In this document: positions 14,061 through 14,102 of the stretch, piece by piece
How positions within the stretch are numbered: the stretch's first letter is position 1
How the letters are laid out: each line of letters begins with the position of its first letter
NCBI GenBank assembly: GCA_049680295.1
Contig: JBAUHN010000319.1
Location: 1-14,102 of the forward strand
Direction: 5' to 3'
Origin: JBAUHN01 sp049680295
Lineage (GTDB): Bacteria > Pseudomonadota > Alphaproteobacteria > Rhodobacterales > Rhodobacteraceae
Length of the DNA: 14,102 nucleotides
The notes under the pieces: generated by a model
The model's input: the letters and a program-made list of their open reading frames with translations, nothing else
Databases searched by the model: none
Told to the model about the DNA's origin: nothing
Made by a program: the position numbers and the translations under genes

Positions 14061-14102
14061 ATGAGCGCAATCGACAACCTGCCGCCTCTGCGTGCTGTGA
14101 TC
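14061..14102 (+). CDS. rsmA: 16S rRNA dimethyladenosine transferase, N-terminal fragment
   Basis: Only 14 codons lie in the window (MSAIDNLPPLRAVI), cut by the right edge. This opening is characteristic of RsmA/KsgA in the Rhodobacteraceae, and surA-pdxA-rsmA is a well-known order. RsmA dimethylates two adjacent adenines near the 3' end of 16S rRNA, using S-adenosylmethionine, late in small-subunit assembly. The ATG is 10 bases after the pdxA stop, with GAG about seven bases upstream, so it probably belongs to the same operon. The catalytic part is outside the window, so the call rests on the N-terminus and context. Confidence 0.8.
   Translation, partial: MSAIDNLPPLRAVI

Overview
The window looks like ordinary chromosomal DNA from an alphaproteobacterium of the Rhodobacteraceae (Roseobacter group). 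This rests on recognisable protein types and gene order: PepA overlapping HolC, a block lptF-lptG-lptD-surA-pdxA-rsmA, an alphaproteobacterial MarR-like winged-helix protein, and moderately GC-rich codon use. I see no rRNA, tRNA, CRISPR array, transposase, integrase or phage gene. No gene stands out by its composition, and the assignment to a family is from memory of sequences, not from a search.

Layout. (1) 34-462, minus: a small unrecognised secreted protein, probably starting at TTG. (2) 463-925: a long gap holding a weak promoter candidate for gene 1 and a strong bidirectional hairpin terminator behind ndk. (3) 926-1348, minus: ndk, divergent from (4) 1477-3336, plus: a YheS-like ABC-F ribosome factor. 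(5) 3432-3953, plus: a MarR-like winged-helix regulator with an inverted repeat just ahead of its start. (6) 4027-4656, plus: a MarC-family membrane protein. (7) 4706-5287, plus: a membrane-anchored retropepsin-like protease. (8) 5288-5393: a convergent gap almost entirely filled by a 100-bp imperfect palindrome. (9) 5394-7330, minus: pepA followed by overlapping holC. (10) 7331-7466: a divergent control region with a 20-bp dyad. (11) 7467 to the right edge, plus: lptF, lptG, lptD, surA, pdxA and the first 14 codons of rsmA, with gaps of 10 bp or less or short overlaps, so very likely one operon.

How the genes work together. The right half is an envelope-biogenesis operon. LptF and LptG are the membrane subunits of the lipopolysaccharide export ABC transporter, LptD is the outer-membrane LPS translocon, and SurA is the periplasmic chaperone that helps fold beta-barrels such as LptD. 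PdxA (vitamin B6 synthesis) and RsmA (16S rRNA dimethylation) follow in the order common in proteobacteria. LptA, LptB, LptC and LptE are not here. The left half is a set of mostly unrelated housekeeping units: nucleotide balance (Ndk), translation (ABC-F), peptide turnover (PepA), replication (HolC), and envelope or regulatory proteins.

I did not find a clearly new multi-gene system. The signals most worth a second look are the 100-bp palindrome between the stop codons of the retropepsin and holC, the two dyads that may be operators, the uncharacterised secreted protein, and the apparent loss of the parvulin active-site histidine in SurA.
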